Source: Lachnospira rogosae
GTDB taxonomy: Bacteria; Bacillota; Clostridia; Lachnospirales; Lachnospiraceae
Direction: 5' to 3'
Length of the DNA stretch: 64,000 bases
Assembly (NCBI RefSeq): GCF_040096455.1
Contig: NZ_JBBMER010000008.1
Coordinates: 1-64,000 of the forward strand
The notes under the pieces are model-generated. The model worked only from the letters and a program-made list of their open reading frames with translations, made no database searches and had not been told where the DNA came from. Shown here in pieces: positions 40,418 through 49,864 of the stretch. Positions within the stretch are counted from its first letter, which is position 1. Each line of letters begins with the position of its first letter. The translations under genes and the position numbers were made by a program.

Positions 40418-40744
40418 ATGCCTACACATAATACATACATATACATATTAATTATGGCTCTTGTAACATATCTTGTAAGAGTTCTCCCTCTTACACTGAT
40501 ACGAAAAGAGATTAAAAATATCACAGTTAAATCATTTCTTTACTATGTGCCTTATGTAACACTTGCTATTATGACTTTTCCAGCGATATTATCTGCAACC
40601 TCCAGTATAATATCAGCGGCTATCGCTTTTGTAATAGCCATCGTGCTTGCGTGGATTGGAAAAAGCCTTTTTCAGGTTGCAATGTTAAGCTGTGCATCAG
40701 TATTTATTGTAGAACTTGTTATAACATTTTTACAGACACATTAA
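40418..40744 (+). CDS. azlD: AzlD small exporter subunit
   Basis: A 108-residue, four-helix membrane protein of the AzlD family (LVTYLVRVLPLTLIRKE, YVPYVTLAIMTFPAIL). GGGAGA precedes the ATG, 36 bp after azlC. Usual partner of AzlC. Confidence 0.9.
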   Translation: MPTHNTYIYILIMALVTYLVRVLPLTLIRKEIKNITVKSFLYYVPYVTLAIMTFPAILSATSSIISAAIAFVIAIVLAWIGKSLFQVAMLSCASVFIVELVITFLQTH

Positions 40745-40753
40745 TATAAAGAT

Positions 40754-40796
40754 TAAACCGCCGTCAGCCATTGAAATTAAAGGCTGGCGTCGGTTT
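40754..40796. terminator. Terminator between azlD and folD
   Basis: AAACCGCCGTCAGCC and GGCTGGCGTCGGTTT pair over 15 bp with two mismatches, around a 13-base loop. Confidence 0.75.
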
Positions 40797-40908
40797 CTAT
40801 CAACACATTTTGTCCTATAAGTCTTTTATCCTATAAGTTCATTAATACCTTAATAAATATTAACTATCTGCTAGTGTATGTTAATGTATAACTAAAGCTT
40901 AATAAGCA

Positions 40909-41745
40909 TTATCTCATATGTGCAGCTTTCACTAAATGCTTGGCAAGTACAGATGTTGTAACTGAGCCAACACCGCCCGGTACTGGAGTTGCGATTGAGG
41001 CAATATTCCCTATTGCTTCAAAATCCACATCTCCGCAGAGCTTTCCTTCCTCATCAACATTTATTCCAACATCAATAACAACAGCACCATCTGCAACATA
41101 TTCAGGCTTTATCATCTTTGCTGAGCCTGCCGCTGCAACAAGTATCTCCGCATGCTTACAGGTCGCCGCCATATCGACTGTCTTTGTATGTACAACTGTA
41201 ACTGTTGCATTTCTTTTCATAAGAAGCATAGCCACAGGTTTACCAATAACAAGGCTTCTTCCAACTACTGTAACTCTCTTGCCTTTAATATCTACACCTG
41301 CATAATCTAACATCTCTATAACAGCCTCCGCTGTACAAGGTGCATATCCTGTTTCATCTCCTGCATATACCTTAGCAAGATTAACCGGTGATATTCCATC
41401 AAGGTCTTTTCTTGGGTCTATTCTGTTCTCGACAGCCTTCTCATCAATATGCTTTGGCAATGGTCTTAAGAGAAGGATTCCATCTATGTCGGGATTATTG
41501 TTAATCTGGTCGAATTCCTTCTGAAATTCATCATTAGATATATCTGCCGCAAATGTATATGTTGTACATCTTACGCCTACTTTATCCATTTTCTTTACTG
41601 CTCCACGTTCATATGAACAGTCATCCGGTCTTTCACCAACTCTTATTATTGCAAGATGTGGAAGTTCCCCATCTATATTCTTAATATCTTCTATAAGCTG
41701 CTCATTAATAGAATTAGCAACTGGCAGTCCTTTTAATATTTCCAT
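40909..41745 (-). CDS. folD: Methylenetetrahydrofolate dehydrogenase/cyclohydrolase
   Basis: A 278-residue FolD interconverting methylene-, methenyl- and formyl-tetrahydrofolate. Motifs: GILLLRPLPKHID, NLAKVYAGDETGYAPCTAEAV, GRSLVIGKPVAMLL, and TPVPGGVGSVTTSVL. The catalytic YxxxK reads YERGAVKKMDK. TAATGGAGG precedes the ATG. Next to fchA, it serves one-carbon or glycine/formate metabolism. Confidence 0.94.
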   Translation of the reverse strand: MEILKGLPVANSINEQLIEDIKNIDGELPHLAIIRVGERPDDCSYERGAVKKMDKVGVRCTTYTFAADISNDEFQKEFDQINNNPDIDGILLLRPLPKHIDEKAVENRIDPRKDLDGISPVNLAKVYAGDETGYAPCTAEAVIEMLDYAGVDIKGKRVTVVGRSLVIGKPVAMLLMKRNATVTVVHTKTVDMAATCKHAEILVAAAGSAKMIKPEYVADGAVVIDVGINVDEEGKLCGDVDFEAIGNIASIATPVPGGVGSVTTSVLAKHLVKAAHMR

Positions 41746-41828
41746 TAGATAATACCTCCATTATTCTGACTGTATATATTGTTATCCTGGTATTTTTATA
41801 TAACTACAATGCCAATATCTTGTGATTA

Positions 41829-42446
41829 TTATGGATGTACGCAATCCATAACCCTGTCATATACTTTATCAGCAAGTTCATTGCCTGTAATTACAAGCTC
41901 GTCAGCTTTAGTATTCATATCCTCTGCAACATCAATATTTTTCATAAGCTTTGTATTGATATACACATTTAATGAAGCTCCGTTAAGAGCCGCCTTGCAC
42001 ATCTGTACACCAACACCTGCATCACTGATTGCAAGTCTGCTTCCAATAACCGATATTCTGTCAATAAGCTTTATTGCCTCAACTATAAGCTCCATCATAG
42101 AAAGAGGAGCTTCACTTGCAATAAGCAAAGCATTTTCCATAACCTTATTACGGTGCTCTAACTGTTCTTCTGTATCCTTAGGAAGTCCGTAAGCTTCTGA
42201 TAACGGCTTAAATGCCTTGGCATCCTTATCCATACACTCATACAATCTGTTAGTAATGTCCCCAGCTTTAACAATAAGTTCTTCTATTTCTTCCTGATAT
42301 TCTGCATATTTTTTCTTTCCTGTTGTCAAAGAAAGCACCATATTGCCCAATGCCATTCCTACTGCTGCCACATATCCGCAGGCTCCCCCTCCTCCAGGAA
42401 CCGGCTCTTTAGAAGCTAGAACATTTAAAAAATCCTTCATATCCAT
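41829..42446 (-). CDS. fchA: Methenyltetrahydrofolate cyclohydrolase / cyclodeaminase
   Basis: A 205-residue all-helical protein of the formiminotransferase-cyclodeaminase family (VPGGGGACGYVAAVGMALGNMV, YAEYQEEI, VQMCKAALNGASLNVYINT). Stand-alone members of this size act as methenyl-THF cyclohydrolase (FchA) or formimino-THF cyclodeaminase. The nearby folD fits. The ribosome site (GGAAAA) is weak. Confidence 0.9.
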   Translation of the reverse strand: MDMKDFLNVLASKEPVPGGGGACGYVAAVGMALGNMVLSLTTGKKKYAEYQEEIEELIVKAGDITNRLYECMDKDAKAFKPLSEAYGLPKDTEEQLEHRNKVMENALLIASEAPLSMMELIVEAIKLIDRISVIGSRLAISDAGVGVQMCKAALNGASLNVYINTKLMKNIDVAEDMNTKADELVITGNELADKVYDRVMDCVHP

Positions 42447-42475
42447 ATACTTTTCCTCACTTCCTTAAATATCTG

Positions 42476-43417
42476 CTAAATTTCTATTGTACCTGTAAAT
42501 ACTGTTGTTGCAGGACCTTCCATATACACATTTCCTGACTCTGTATCCCAGCTTATATTAAGGTCTCCGCCAAGAAGATGAAGTGTTGCATCAATATCAC
42601 ACATTCCATTAAGCACTGTCGCCACAAGGCTTGCACAAGCACCAGTACCACATGCAAGAGTTTCCCCTGAGCCTCTCTCCCATACTCTCATATTAAGATT
42701 TTTTCTATCAACTACCTGAATGAATTCAGTATTAACTCTTTCTGGAAATGCCATATGGCTTTCAAAATGAGGTCCGATTTGTTCAATTGCAAACTTCTTT
42801 ATATCAATATCTTTATCAAGATACACTATTCCGTGTGGATTACCCATTGATACGCCTGTTATCTCATATATACCGCCATTAACTTCTATCTTTTCTGCTA
42901 CAACGGCGTTGGTTACTTCACTAAGTGCCTTTACTGCAACTTTGCTAAGTCCTGTATCCTTTGCGTTAGAAAGTATATCCTTGTATACAGCTTTATAATC
43001 CTTTAATGCACTTATATCCATCGGAATATCTGCGGCTTCAAGAACCGGACATCCCATATTAACCTTTGCTGTTGCGACCTTTCCGTCTGTACCTATATTT
43101 AATTCGAGTATCTTTATACCAGCAAGTGTATCAATATTTACTGTTGTCTTATCTGTAAGACCATTATCATATACATACTTTCCGACACAACGTATGCCAT
43201 TGCCGCACATCTTTCCCTGTGAGCCGTCAGCATTGTACATTTCCATAAAGAAATCAGCCTTATCTGATGACTTTATAAGGATAAGTCCGTCCGAGCCTAT
43301 TCCTGTATGTCTGTCACTTACCTTAATTGCAACCTCACTTGGATTATCTAATTCTTCTTTAGTGCAGTCAACATATACATAATCATTGCCTGCTCCGTGC
43401 ATTTTTGTAAATACCAT
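42476..43417 (-). CDS. dapF: Diaminopimelate epimerase
   Basis: A 313-residue epimerase of lysine and peptidoglycan precursor synthesis. Both catalytic Cys are visible in NADGSQGKMCGNGIRC and GETLACGTGACAS. The start MVFTKMHGAGNDY at 43417 has GGAGG. Slightly longer than the usual 275, owing to an insertion near residues 140-170 (SNAKDTGLSKVAVKALS). Confidence 0.94.
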   Translation of the reverse strand: MVFTKMHGAGNDYVYVDCTKEELDNPSEVAIKVSDRHTGIGSDGLILIKSSDKADFFMEMYNADGSQGKMCGNGIRCVGKYVYDNGLTDKTTVNIDTLAGIKILELNIGTDGKVATAKVNMGCPVLEAADIPMDISALKDYKAVYKDILSNAKDTGLSKVAVKALSEVTNAVVAEKIEVNGGIYEITGVSMGNPHGIVYLDKDIDIKKFAIEQIGPHFESHMAFPERVNTEFIQVVDRKNLNMRVWERGSGETLACGTGACASLVATVLNGMCDIDATLHLLGGDLNISWDTESGNVYMEGPATTVFTGTIEI

Positions 43418-43518
43418 ATATCCTCCAATCACCTTACTATAAAATTATATATCAGTATCTTTCATTAATAATACCAATCTGTTACATCTATATCTTTCTT
43501 TAATACCCATCTTTAGTG

Positions 43519-44073
43519 TTACGCATCCGTAAATATACTCATAACCATAGTCGCCGATTCTACCATAGTATTACCGCTGTCCATACTGCATTTTTGTATA
43601 TAACGGAATGCTTCCTGCTCAGTCATATTATTCTTTTCCATAAGCATATGCTTTGCAGTATCTATTATCTTTTGTTCCTCAGGGCTTCTCTGCCTTGGCG
43701 TGGTTCTAGCTTTTCTTCTGCGGCGAATCTGCGATTGCTGCATAATCTCAATTGTAGATAATAAATCATTAACTTTAATCGGCATGGCAACGCATACAAC
43801 ATTGCTGTCGTGACATTCCTCCCACAAATTCTGCGACGCGACAAGCAGTATTTCAAAACTCTTTGGCTTGTATTCGTATAGTTCTGAATACAACATATTA
43901 TCAGACAGCTTATAACCACATATTATAATTCCGTCTGACAGATTATCTGCCTGATTGATAGCCTGAGCACCGCTTGTACAGGGAACTGCCACATCATAAC
44001 CTCTTCTTACTAAAAGACTGCGAACCGCCTTGGCCTCCTCTATTTTCGGAAACGCAACTATTAATGTAGACAT
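43519..44073 (-). CDS. ANTAR-domain response regulator
   Basis: A 184-residue protein with a receiver-like N-terminal domain (1-115, MSTLIVAFPKIEEAKAVRSLLVRRGYDV), which lacks a clear phosphorylatable Asp pocket, and a C-terminal ANTAR RNA-binding domain (EEQKIIDTAKHMLMEKNNMTEQEAFRYIQKCSMDSG). ANTAR proteins act as antiterminators on paired hairpins, often for nitrogen genes. GATAAGAGG precedes the ATG. It is 27 bp downstream of glnA, in the same operon, as in clostridial glnA loci. Confidence 0.88.
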   Translation of the reverse strand: MSTLIVAFPKIEEAKAVRSLLVRRGYDVAVPCTSGAQAINQADNLSDGIIICGYKLSDNMLYSELYEYKPKSFEILLVASQNLWEECHDSNVVCVAMPIKVNDLLSTIEIMQQSQIRRRRKARTTPRQRSPEEQKIIDTAKHMLMEKNNMTEQEAFRYIQKCSMDSGNTMVESATMVMSIFTDA

Positions 44074-44100
44074 ATTCTAACCTCTTATCACAGTCAGTTT

Positions 44101-45432
44101 TTAAAATTTGTAAAGGTATTCATCAAGTTCCCACTGGGTAACCTGTGTCTTGTAATCGTTCCATTCTCTTAACTTGGCCTCTGTGTACTTAGATGTAATA
44201 TGTTCTCCCAATACATCACATATGAACTTATCCTCATTAAGATATCTGACAGCATCATAAAGACTTTCAGGAATCACCTCTATAGCCGCATGCTTTCTTT
44301 CTTCATCTGTCATCTCAAATATATTACAGTCAACACTTGCTGGAACCTCAAGTTTATTCTTAATTCCATCAAGACCAGCCGCAAGGCAGGTTGCAAGTAC
44401 AAGATATGGATTAGCTGATGGGTCTGGATTTCTTAATTCAACTCTTGTACCCTGTCCTCTTGAAGCCGGAATTCTTATAAGCGGACTTCTGTTAGTTGCT
44501 GACCACGCAATATATACAGGAGCTTCATAACCCGGAACTAATCTCTTATAAGAATTGACTAATGGATTAGTAAGTGCCGCCATACCCTTTGCGTGCTTCA
44601 TAAGTCCTGCTATAAAATGATATGCATCCTCTGACAAACCAAGTGTGTCATTCTCATCAGCAAATATATTCTTTCCATCCTTCGCAAGTGACATATTAAC
44701 GTGCATACCTGAGCCATTAATTCCATACTTTGGCTTTGGCATAAATGTTGCATAAAGTCCGTGTCTTTTAGCTATAGTCTTTACTGTAAGCTTAAATGTC
44801 ATTATATTATCGGCTGTCTTTAACGCCTCATCATATTTAAAATCAATCTCGTGCTGTGCTGGTGCAACCTCGTGATGTGAAGCTTCTATTTCAAAGCCCA
44901 TATCTTCAAGTGTAAGCACCATATCTCGTCTTACATTTTCACCTAAATCTGTTGGACCTAAATCAAAATATCCAGCTTTCTCGTGTGAAAGTGTTGTTGG
45001 CAGTCCGTTATCATCTGTGTGGAACAGGAAGAATTCACATTCAGGTCCTACCTCGAATACATATCCCATATCCTCAGCTTCTTTAATTACTTTCTTAAGA
45101 ATCCAGCGTGGATCACCTTCAAATGGCTTACCATCAGGTGTATACACATCGCATATAAGCCTTGCAACTTTGCCCTGCTGTGGTCTCCATGGGAATATCT
45201 CAAATGTATCATAGTCCGGATAAAGATACATATCCGACTCTTCAATTCTTACAAATCCTTCTACTGAAGAACCATCAAACATACATTTGTTATCAAGTGC
45301 TTTTCCTAACTGGCTTGATGTAATAGCTACATTTTTCAAAACTCCGAACATATCAGTAAACTGAAGTCTGATAAATTCAACATCTTCTTCCTCAACCATT
45401 CTAAATATGTCCTGCTTGGTATACTTTCCCAT
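44101..45432 (-). CDS. glnA: Glutamine synthetase type I
   Basis: A 443-residue GlnA (GSI-alpha size). Motifs: MFDGSSVEGFVRI, GPECEFFLF, NGSGMHVNMSL, NRSPLIRIPASRGQGTRVE. No adenylylation Tyr loop (KKIKDNMYDLP) is seen, which agrees with feedback-type regulation in Firmicutes. GGAAAGGAAC precedes the ATG. The 236-bp upstream region has TTGACA and direct repeats (GTATTGG) but no paired hairpins I can be sure of. Confidence 0.95.
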   Translation of the reverse strand: MGKYTKQDIFRMVEEEDVEFIRLQFTDMFGVLKNVAITSSQLGKALDNKCMFDGSSVEGFVRIEESDMYLYPDYDTFEIFPWRPQQGKVARLICDVYTPDGKPFEGDPRWILKKVIKEAEDMGYVFEVGPECEFFLFHTDDNGLPTTLSHEKAGYFDLGPTDLGENVRRDMVLTLEDMGFEIEASHHEVAPAQHEIDFKYDEALKTADNIMTFKLTVKTIAKRHGLYATFMPKPKYGINGSGMHVNMSLAKDGKNIFADENDTLGLSEDAYHFIAGLMKHAKGMAALTNPLVNSYKRLVPGYEAPVYIAWSATNRSPLIRIPASRGQGTRVELRNPDPSANPYLVLATCLAAGLDGIKNKLEVPASVDCNIFEMTDEERKHAAIEVIPESLYDAVRYLNEDKFICDVLGEHITSKYTEAKLREWNDYKTQVTQWELDEYLYKF

Positions 45433-45669
45433 ATCACTCTGTTCCTTTCCTGATTAAATGATAAGCATAAGCGTTATTATAATATTCACCAGTGCACATT
45501 TTACGCACCCTCAACCAATACGCCAATACAGATAATATACTACATTTACCTTTATCTTGTATACATTGTTTTGTCAAAAACTAATAATGTAAACCGTCAT
45601 ATTAACTTTGACTTTAACATATAATATTCCAACAATAAGTGCCTGTATCATACAGAAATGAGGATTACA

Positions 45670-46491
45670 ATGAAGATCAGCCATTACAAATTATCAGTAT
45701 TACTTTCCATAATACTTCTTAGTCTTGCTACTTTTTTTTACATATACACGACAATATTCACACAACACGGTGCATATGCCAATAGTTCGGCTGTTATTAA
45801 TGGAATTGGCGGAGGTAATATAACTGGTGATTGTCAGGCAGGAAAAAAAGCACTGCCAATATACTGCGTGCAGACTGACAAGAAACAGATTTCGATATCT
45901 TTTGATGCTGCGTGGGGTGCTGACGATACTATCCAGATACTGGACGTTTTAGATAAACATAATGTAAAGACTACATTTTTTATGACGGGAGGCTGGGTAT
46001 CAACTTATCCTGATATGGTTAAAGAGATATACAGCCGCGGCCACGACCTTGGAAATCACAGCGAGAACCACAAACAGATGAGTAAGCTTGATACTGCCTC
46101 ACAGAAAGAGGAAATTATGTCTGTACACCAGAAAATAGAAGAACTCACAGGATACAACTGTTTCCTGTTCCGCCCTCCTTATGGTGATTATAATTCTGAA
46201 CTAATTAATACTATATATGGCTGTAACCACTATCCTGTACAATGGGACGTTGACTCTCTTGACTGGAAGGACTACGGCGTTGAAAACATTATAAAAACCG
46301 TCACCACGCACAAAGCACTTGGCAACGGCTCTATAATTCTTATGCACAACGGTGCTAAATTCACGGCTGATGCACTCGATACCGTCCTTACTAATCTTGA
46401 ACAGCAAGGGTATGAGATTGTTCCTATATCACAGCTTATCTTAAAAGATAACTTCCATATGGATAGTACCGGACGACAATTAAATGATTAA
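45670..46491 (+). CDS. Polysaccharide deacetylase, PdaB-like
   Basis: A 273-residue NodB-domain enzyme with an N-terminal membrane anchor (about residues 8-30). Motif 1 reads ISISFDAAWGADD, motif 2 LGNHSENHKQMSKLD (metal His), motif 3 FRPPYGDYN, and the late LMHNG is present. The SFDAAWGAD form resembles PdaB/YlxY, sporulation-linked peptidoglycan deacetylases, rather than PgdA. GAGGATTACA fits the ATG at 45670. It converges with the next gene, with only 3 bp between the stops and no terminator. Confidence 0.87.
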   Translation: MKISHYKLSVLLSIILLSLATFFYIYTTIFTQHGAYANSSAVINGIGGGNITGDCQAGKKALPIYCVQTDKKQISISFDAAWGADDTIQILDVLDKHNVKTTFFMTGGWVSTYPDMVKEIYSRGHDLGNHSENHKQMSKLDTASQKEEIMSVHQKIEELTGYNCFLFRPPYGDYNSELINTIYGCNHYPVQWDVDSLDWKDYGVENIIKTVTTHKALGNGSIILMHNGAKFTADALDTVLTNLEQQGYEIVPISQLILKDNFHMDSTGRQLND

Positions 46492-46494
46492 AAG

Positions 46495-47358
46495 TTACAT
46501 AAACCTCATCTTATAACCACCGCTGAACACTTTCCCAACTGCAAGCTTATTGCCCCACTCCCTGTCTGTAAGCCTGCAGTTAAAATCTACTGCATCAGCA
46601 CGTCCATACCAAGGCTCTATGCACACAAAAGGTACTCCTTTTCCTGCTGATGACCACAATCCAAATACCGGTGTATCAAATATAACCTCAACAACCGGTT
46701 TGCAATCTTTACAAAGGCTTACACATTTTATGTCGTTGTTCTCAATAATATAAGCATCCTTATCAAAGAAATTCTCTGTCAATGTCACATTTTTATTAGT
46801 GATTGGCATATAGTGGATATCTGGCTGTACAAGTCCATCCTTTGATAACAAATGATATTGTATTCCATTCTCTTTGGTTTCGAATCTTACCTGTGCTCCA
46901 ATGGCATTTTCACCACACACAAAAGCCGGATGTCCACCAATGCTGAAATACATCTCTTTATTATCCTTATTCACAACTTCCCATATAGTTATGACATTAT
47001 TATCTGCCAGTCTGTGTGTTATCTTTAACTCAAAGTCAAAAGGATATACAGCTTTAGTGTTCTCATCAGACTCCAGTTTCATAACCACGGCACTATTATC
47101 CTTCATAACAAGACTAAACTCCATATCTCTTGCAAAACCATGCTGTGTCATATGATATTCTTTTCCCTCGTATATTGAAGTATCGTTCTTATACCTTCCA
47201 ACCAGCGGGAATAATACTGGTGTATGTCTTTTCCATATGTCTGGCTGTCCAGACCATATAAACTGCTTATTATCGCTCTTTCTAATAACTGATACTATCT
47301 CACAGCCCTTACTATCTACAATCACCTCAAAATTATCATTACTAAGTGTATACTGCAT
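46495..47358 (-). CDS. Aldose 1-epimerase family protein
   Basis: A 287-residue galactose mutarotase-like protein (LacX/YihR type). Signs: PVLFPLVGRYKN, TQHGFARDMEF with catalytic-type His, FSIGGHPAFVCG with the second His, and CIEPWYGRADA with the Glu base. GGGAGAGG precedes the ATG. It converts sugar anomers; the natural sugar is unknown. Confidence 0.88.
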   Translation of the reverse strand: MQYTLSNDNFEVIVDSKGCEIVSVIRKSDNKQFIWSGQPDIWKRHTPVLFPLVGRYKNDTSIYEGKEYHMTQHGFARDMEFSLVMKDNSAVVMKLESDENTKAVYPFDFELKITHRLADNNVITIWEVVNKDNKEMYFSIGGHPAFVCGENAIGAQVRFETKENGIQYHLLSKDGLVQPDIHYMPITNKNVTLTENFFDKDAYIIENNDIKCVSLCKDCKPVVEVIFDTPVFGLWSSAGKGVPFVCIEPWYGRADAVDFNCRLTDREWGNKLAVGKVFSGGYKMRFM

Positions 47359-47400
47359 ATATTTCCTCTCCCTTATGTTTATTTGCAGTTACCTGCCTTA

Positions 47401-48639
47401 TTATCTGTCGTTATTCATCCTCCAGTCTATGCATCTTTGGAGATATTCAACATATTCTGGATTTTTGCACATACCCTTTCCCGGATTATCTGAAATCTTA
47501 GCAACGTCCATTCCATTACATTTAGTAGTCTTCATTACTATATTAAGTGCCGGAACATCTGTATCATTACTTATATATGTTCCTATTCCAAATGCAACCT
47601 TAGCTTTTGCATTAAAGTATCTGTAAAGCTTGTCAGCCCTGTCAAAGTCAAGGCTGTCACTGAATAATAATGTCTTATTAGCAGCATCTATCCCAAGACT
47701 CTCATAATGCTTAATCATCTTATCCCCCCATTCGTATGGGTCGCCGCTGTCATGTCTTACACCTCCAAAAAGTGTTGCATAAGTAAGCTGGAAATCCTTT
47801 AAGAAGCAGTCTGTTGTTATCGCATCTGTAAGTGCAATACCATTAAGAATTCCATATTCCCTTACCCAGGCATCAAGTGCATACCAGTTAGAATATGCCG
47901 GATTGTGCTTATGGTTGCCCTGTCCTGTACACATTATCCACTCGTGTGCCATTGTTCCAACAGGTGTAAGATTATATTTCTTGGCAAGATATACATTACT
48001 TGTTCCTACGAACAAAGAATTACCATTATAGTCAGCCTCTGCAAGTGTCTTAACCGCAAGTTCCTGTGCCTCTGATGATAATCTTCTTCTAAGTCCGAAT
48101 TCACTAAAGCTTCCAAGCCTGTATACATTCTTTCCTTGTGCTTCATCAGCCTCATCGGCCTCAAGTGCCTCAACCTTGGCACTTAATCTTTCCTTAAAGC
48201 TCTTAAGAAGTTCATCATAATTATATGCCATTCTGAAATACACTTCATTGACAATCGCAAGTGTTGGTATCTCATATAATGAAGTATTAAGCCACGTTCC
48301 AAAAGTTTCTATGCTAAGTCCACATTCTGCATCAGTTGTAATCTTAAAATCAGCATATCTTGCCTGCCATAATCTTAAGAAATCAACATAACTTCCTTTC
48401 ATCCACTTAACATTTTCAAGATAATCAAGCTCGTCCTCTGTAAATCTTAAAGTACAGAAATGCTTTATCTGCTCTCTGATTTCTTCTACCATCTCTTCTG
48501 TAAAATGTACATCTTTATTCCTGCACTTAAATGTCCAGGTTGTCTTATAATCAGAGAACTGGTGGTAAATTGCCTGTCCCATACTGAACTTGTACATATC
48601 TGTTTCCAAAAGACTTACTATAATTGGATTTAATTTCAT
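47401..48639 (-). CDS. pncB: Nicotinate phosphoribosyltransferase
   Basis: A 412-residue enzyme of NAD salvage making nicotinate mononucleotide. Family marks: LLETDMYKFSMGQAIY, FGTWLNTSLYEIPTL, GTMAHEWIMCTGQGNH (catalytic His region), GGVRHDSGDPYEWGDK. GGAGG sets the ATG at 48639. The frame upstream overlaps the end of the Nudix gene. It is cotranscribed with the Nudix regulator. Confidence 0.93.
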   Translation of the reverse strand: MKLNPIIVSLLETDMYKFSMGQAIYHQFSDYKTTWTFKCRNKDVHFTEEMVEEIREQIKHFCTLRFTEDELDYLENVKWMKGSYVDFLRLWQARYADFKITTDAECGLSIETFGTWLNTSLYEIPTLAIVNEVYFRMAYNYDELLKSFKERLSAKVEALEADEADEAQGKNVYRLGSFSEFGLRRRLSSEAQELAVKTLAEADYNGNSLFVGTSNVYLAKKYNLTPVGTMAHEWIMCTGQGNHKHNPAYSNWYALDAWVREYGILNGIALTDAITTDCFLKDFQLTYATLFGGVRHDSGDPYEWGDKMIKHYESLGIDAANKTLLFSDSLDFDRADKLYRYFNAKAKVAFGIGTYISNDTDVPALNIVMKTTKCNGMDVAKISDNPGKGMCKNPEYVEYLQRCIDWRMNNDR

Positions 48640-48669
48640 AAATAATCCTCCGTTCCTGTGCTGCTGCAC

Positions 48670-49539
48670 TTACTCCTGACTGTCATTACTGTATACATAT
48701 AACTCTGATAACTTATTGCCTGTTATTGATACACCTTTTTTATTAACGGCCTTTATTTTATCATTTATACTTCTTTTAAAACTTGTCTTATACAACTGCT
48801 TTCCAAGTATAATCTCGTACACTCTCTGCAAATCTGGAAGTGTGAATTCCTTTTGCATAAGATTAAATGCAACATCACTATATTGTGTCTTATTCCTTAA
48901 TCTCATAAGTCCCTCCAGGATAATCTGGGCGTGGTCAAATGCTAACGCCTCATAACTTATAAGTTCCGGAATGTAACTCTTCACGCTGATACAGCCATTT
49001 TTAAATGTCTTTTCCTTAAGCGAATATTTAATCGTAATATTTTTTTCTTTATTAGCAAATGTCAATATCTCATCATTAAATGTTATATCAAACCATAATG
49101 CTTCACTCGCATCATCTCCAGCCTGCGGCTTAATTCCATCAATTGGAATAAGTGTCATATACGCTATATCTATAACCCTCATTCTTGGATCTCTGTCCGG
49201 CTGGCTCATTGTATAGAGCTGTTCCATATATATATCTTTAAGTCCTGTTTCTTCTTCAAGCTCTCTGCACGCTGCCGTATACGCTGATTCTGTTATATTT
49301 ACAAAACCTCCCGGAAGTGCATAACAATCTATATATGGATGATTATTACGCTTTATAAGAAGTACTTTAAGACATTTTAAATCCCTGCTCATGCCAAAAA
49401 GAAGCATATCAACCGTAACACTAGGTCTTTCATAGTGTCCCGGATTATATTGTTCAAGAAACTCCTTTTCTGTAAGCCCATCTTTATTTCTTCTTTCAGC
49501 TCTTGGTATATACTCATTATTATTGCTAATTTCACTCAT
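48670..49539 (-). CDS. Nudix protein with NrtR-like DNA-binding domain
   Basis: A 289-residue protein: Nudix domain (about 35-175) and a C-terminal winged helix (about 210-280, FTLPDLQRVYEIILGKQLYK, TSFKRSI) as in NrtR, the NAD-metabolism repressor that senses ADP-ribose. The Nudix box is intact (GGFVNITESAYTAACRELEE, then ETGL), so it may also hydrolyse ADP-ribose. AGAGGT precedes the ATG. It is followed directly by pncB, and its upstream region holds repeated TACTTTT motifs, which points to autoregulation of the NAD operon. Confidence 0.88.
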   Translation of the reverse strand: MSEISNNNEYIPRAERRNKDGLTEKEFLEQYNPGHYERPSVTVDMLLFGMSRDLKCLKVLLIKRNNHPYIDCYALPGGFVNITESAYTAACRELEEETGLKDIYMEQLYTMSQPDRDPRMRVIDIAYMTLIPIDGIKPQAGDDASEALWFDITFNDEILTFANKEKNITIKYSLKEKTFKNGCISVKSYIPELISYEALAFDHAQIILEGLMRLRNKTQYSDVAFNLMQKEFTLPDLQRVYEIILGKQLYKTSFKRSINDKIKAVNKKGVSITGNKLSELYVYSNDSQE

Positions 49540-49557
49540 AAAACCTATACCTCTTAT

Positions 49558-49620
49558 TAAAAGTAGCTTTTTGATACTTTTATATATACTACTTTTGTAC
49601 TAATATGTCCAGTACTTTTT
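49558..49620 (-). promoter_or_regulatory. Candidate NrtR operator array
   Basis: TAAAAGTA (49558-49565) and TACTTTTA (49575-49582) form a perfect 8-bp inverted repeat with a 9-bp spacer. Two more copies follow: TACTTTTG (49590-49597) and TACTTTTT (49613-49620). Confidence 0.55.
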
Positions 49621-49707
49621 ACTAATCAGCCGCGTTCCTGTCTTATCCCACTCCGATTTTTTATTCATTATCTACATAACCATTCCCTGCAATAACATAA
49701 AAATAAA

Positions 49708-49800
49708 GCTGTCACACTAAACTTAATCTATACATTATGCAGCTGTAAGCATACTGCCTTCTACCTGCATATTATACAAATTACCATTTAGTGTAACAGC
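49708..49800. repeat. Nested inverted-repeat element
   Basis: Outer arms GCTGTCACACTAAA (49708-49721) and TTTAGTGTAACAGC (49787-49800), 13 of 14 complementary; inner arms TATGCAG (49736-49742) and CTGCATA (49765-49771). On the minus strand a T-rich run (TTTATTTTT) follows the outer arm, so it may end the ABC permease message 65 bp after the stop. The nested layout also fits a small MITE-like element. Confidence 0.5.
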
Positions 49801-49864
49801 CCAATTACCATTTAATTATAGCTTTCTTATAATTGTATCATTCTTTAATTATAATTGTTAAACA

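Noticed and set aside
45433..45669. Paired ANTAR hairpins or other riboswitch in the glnA leader
   Set aside because: Only short imperfect stems (GTGC/GCAC) and a GTATTGG direct repeat; no matching hexaloops.
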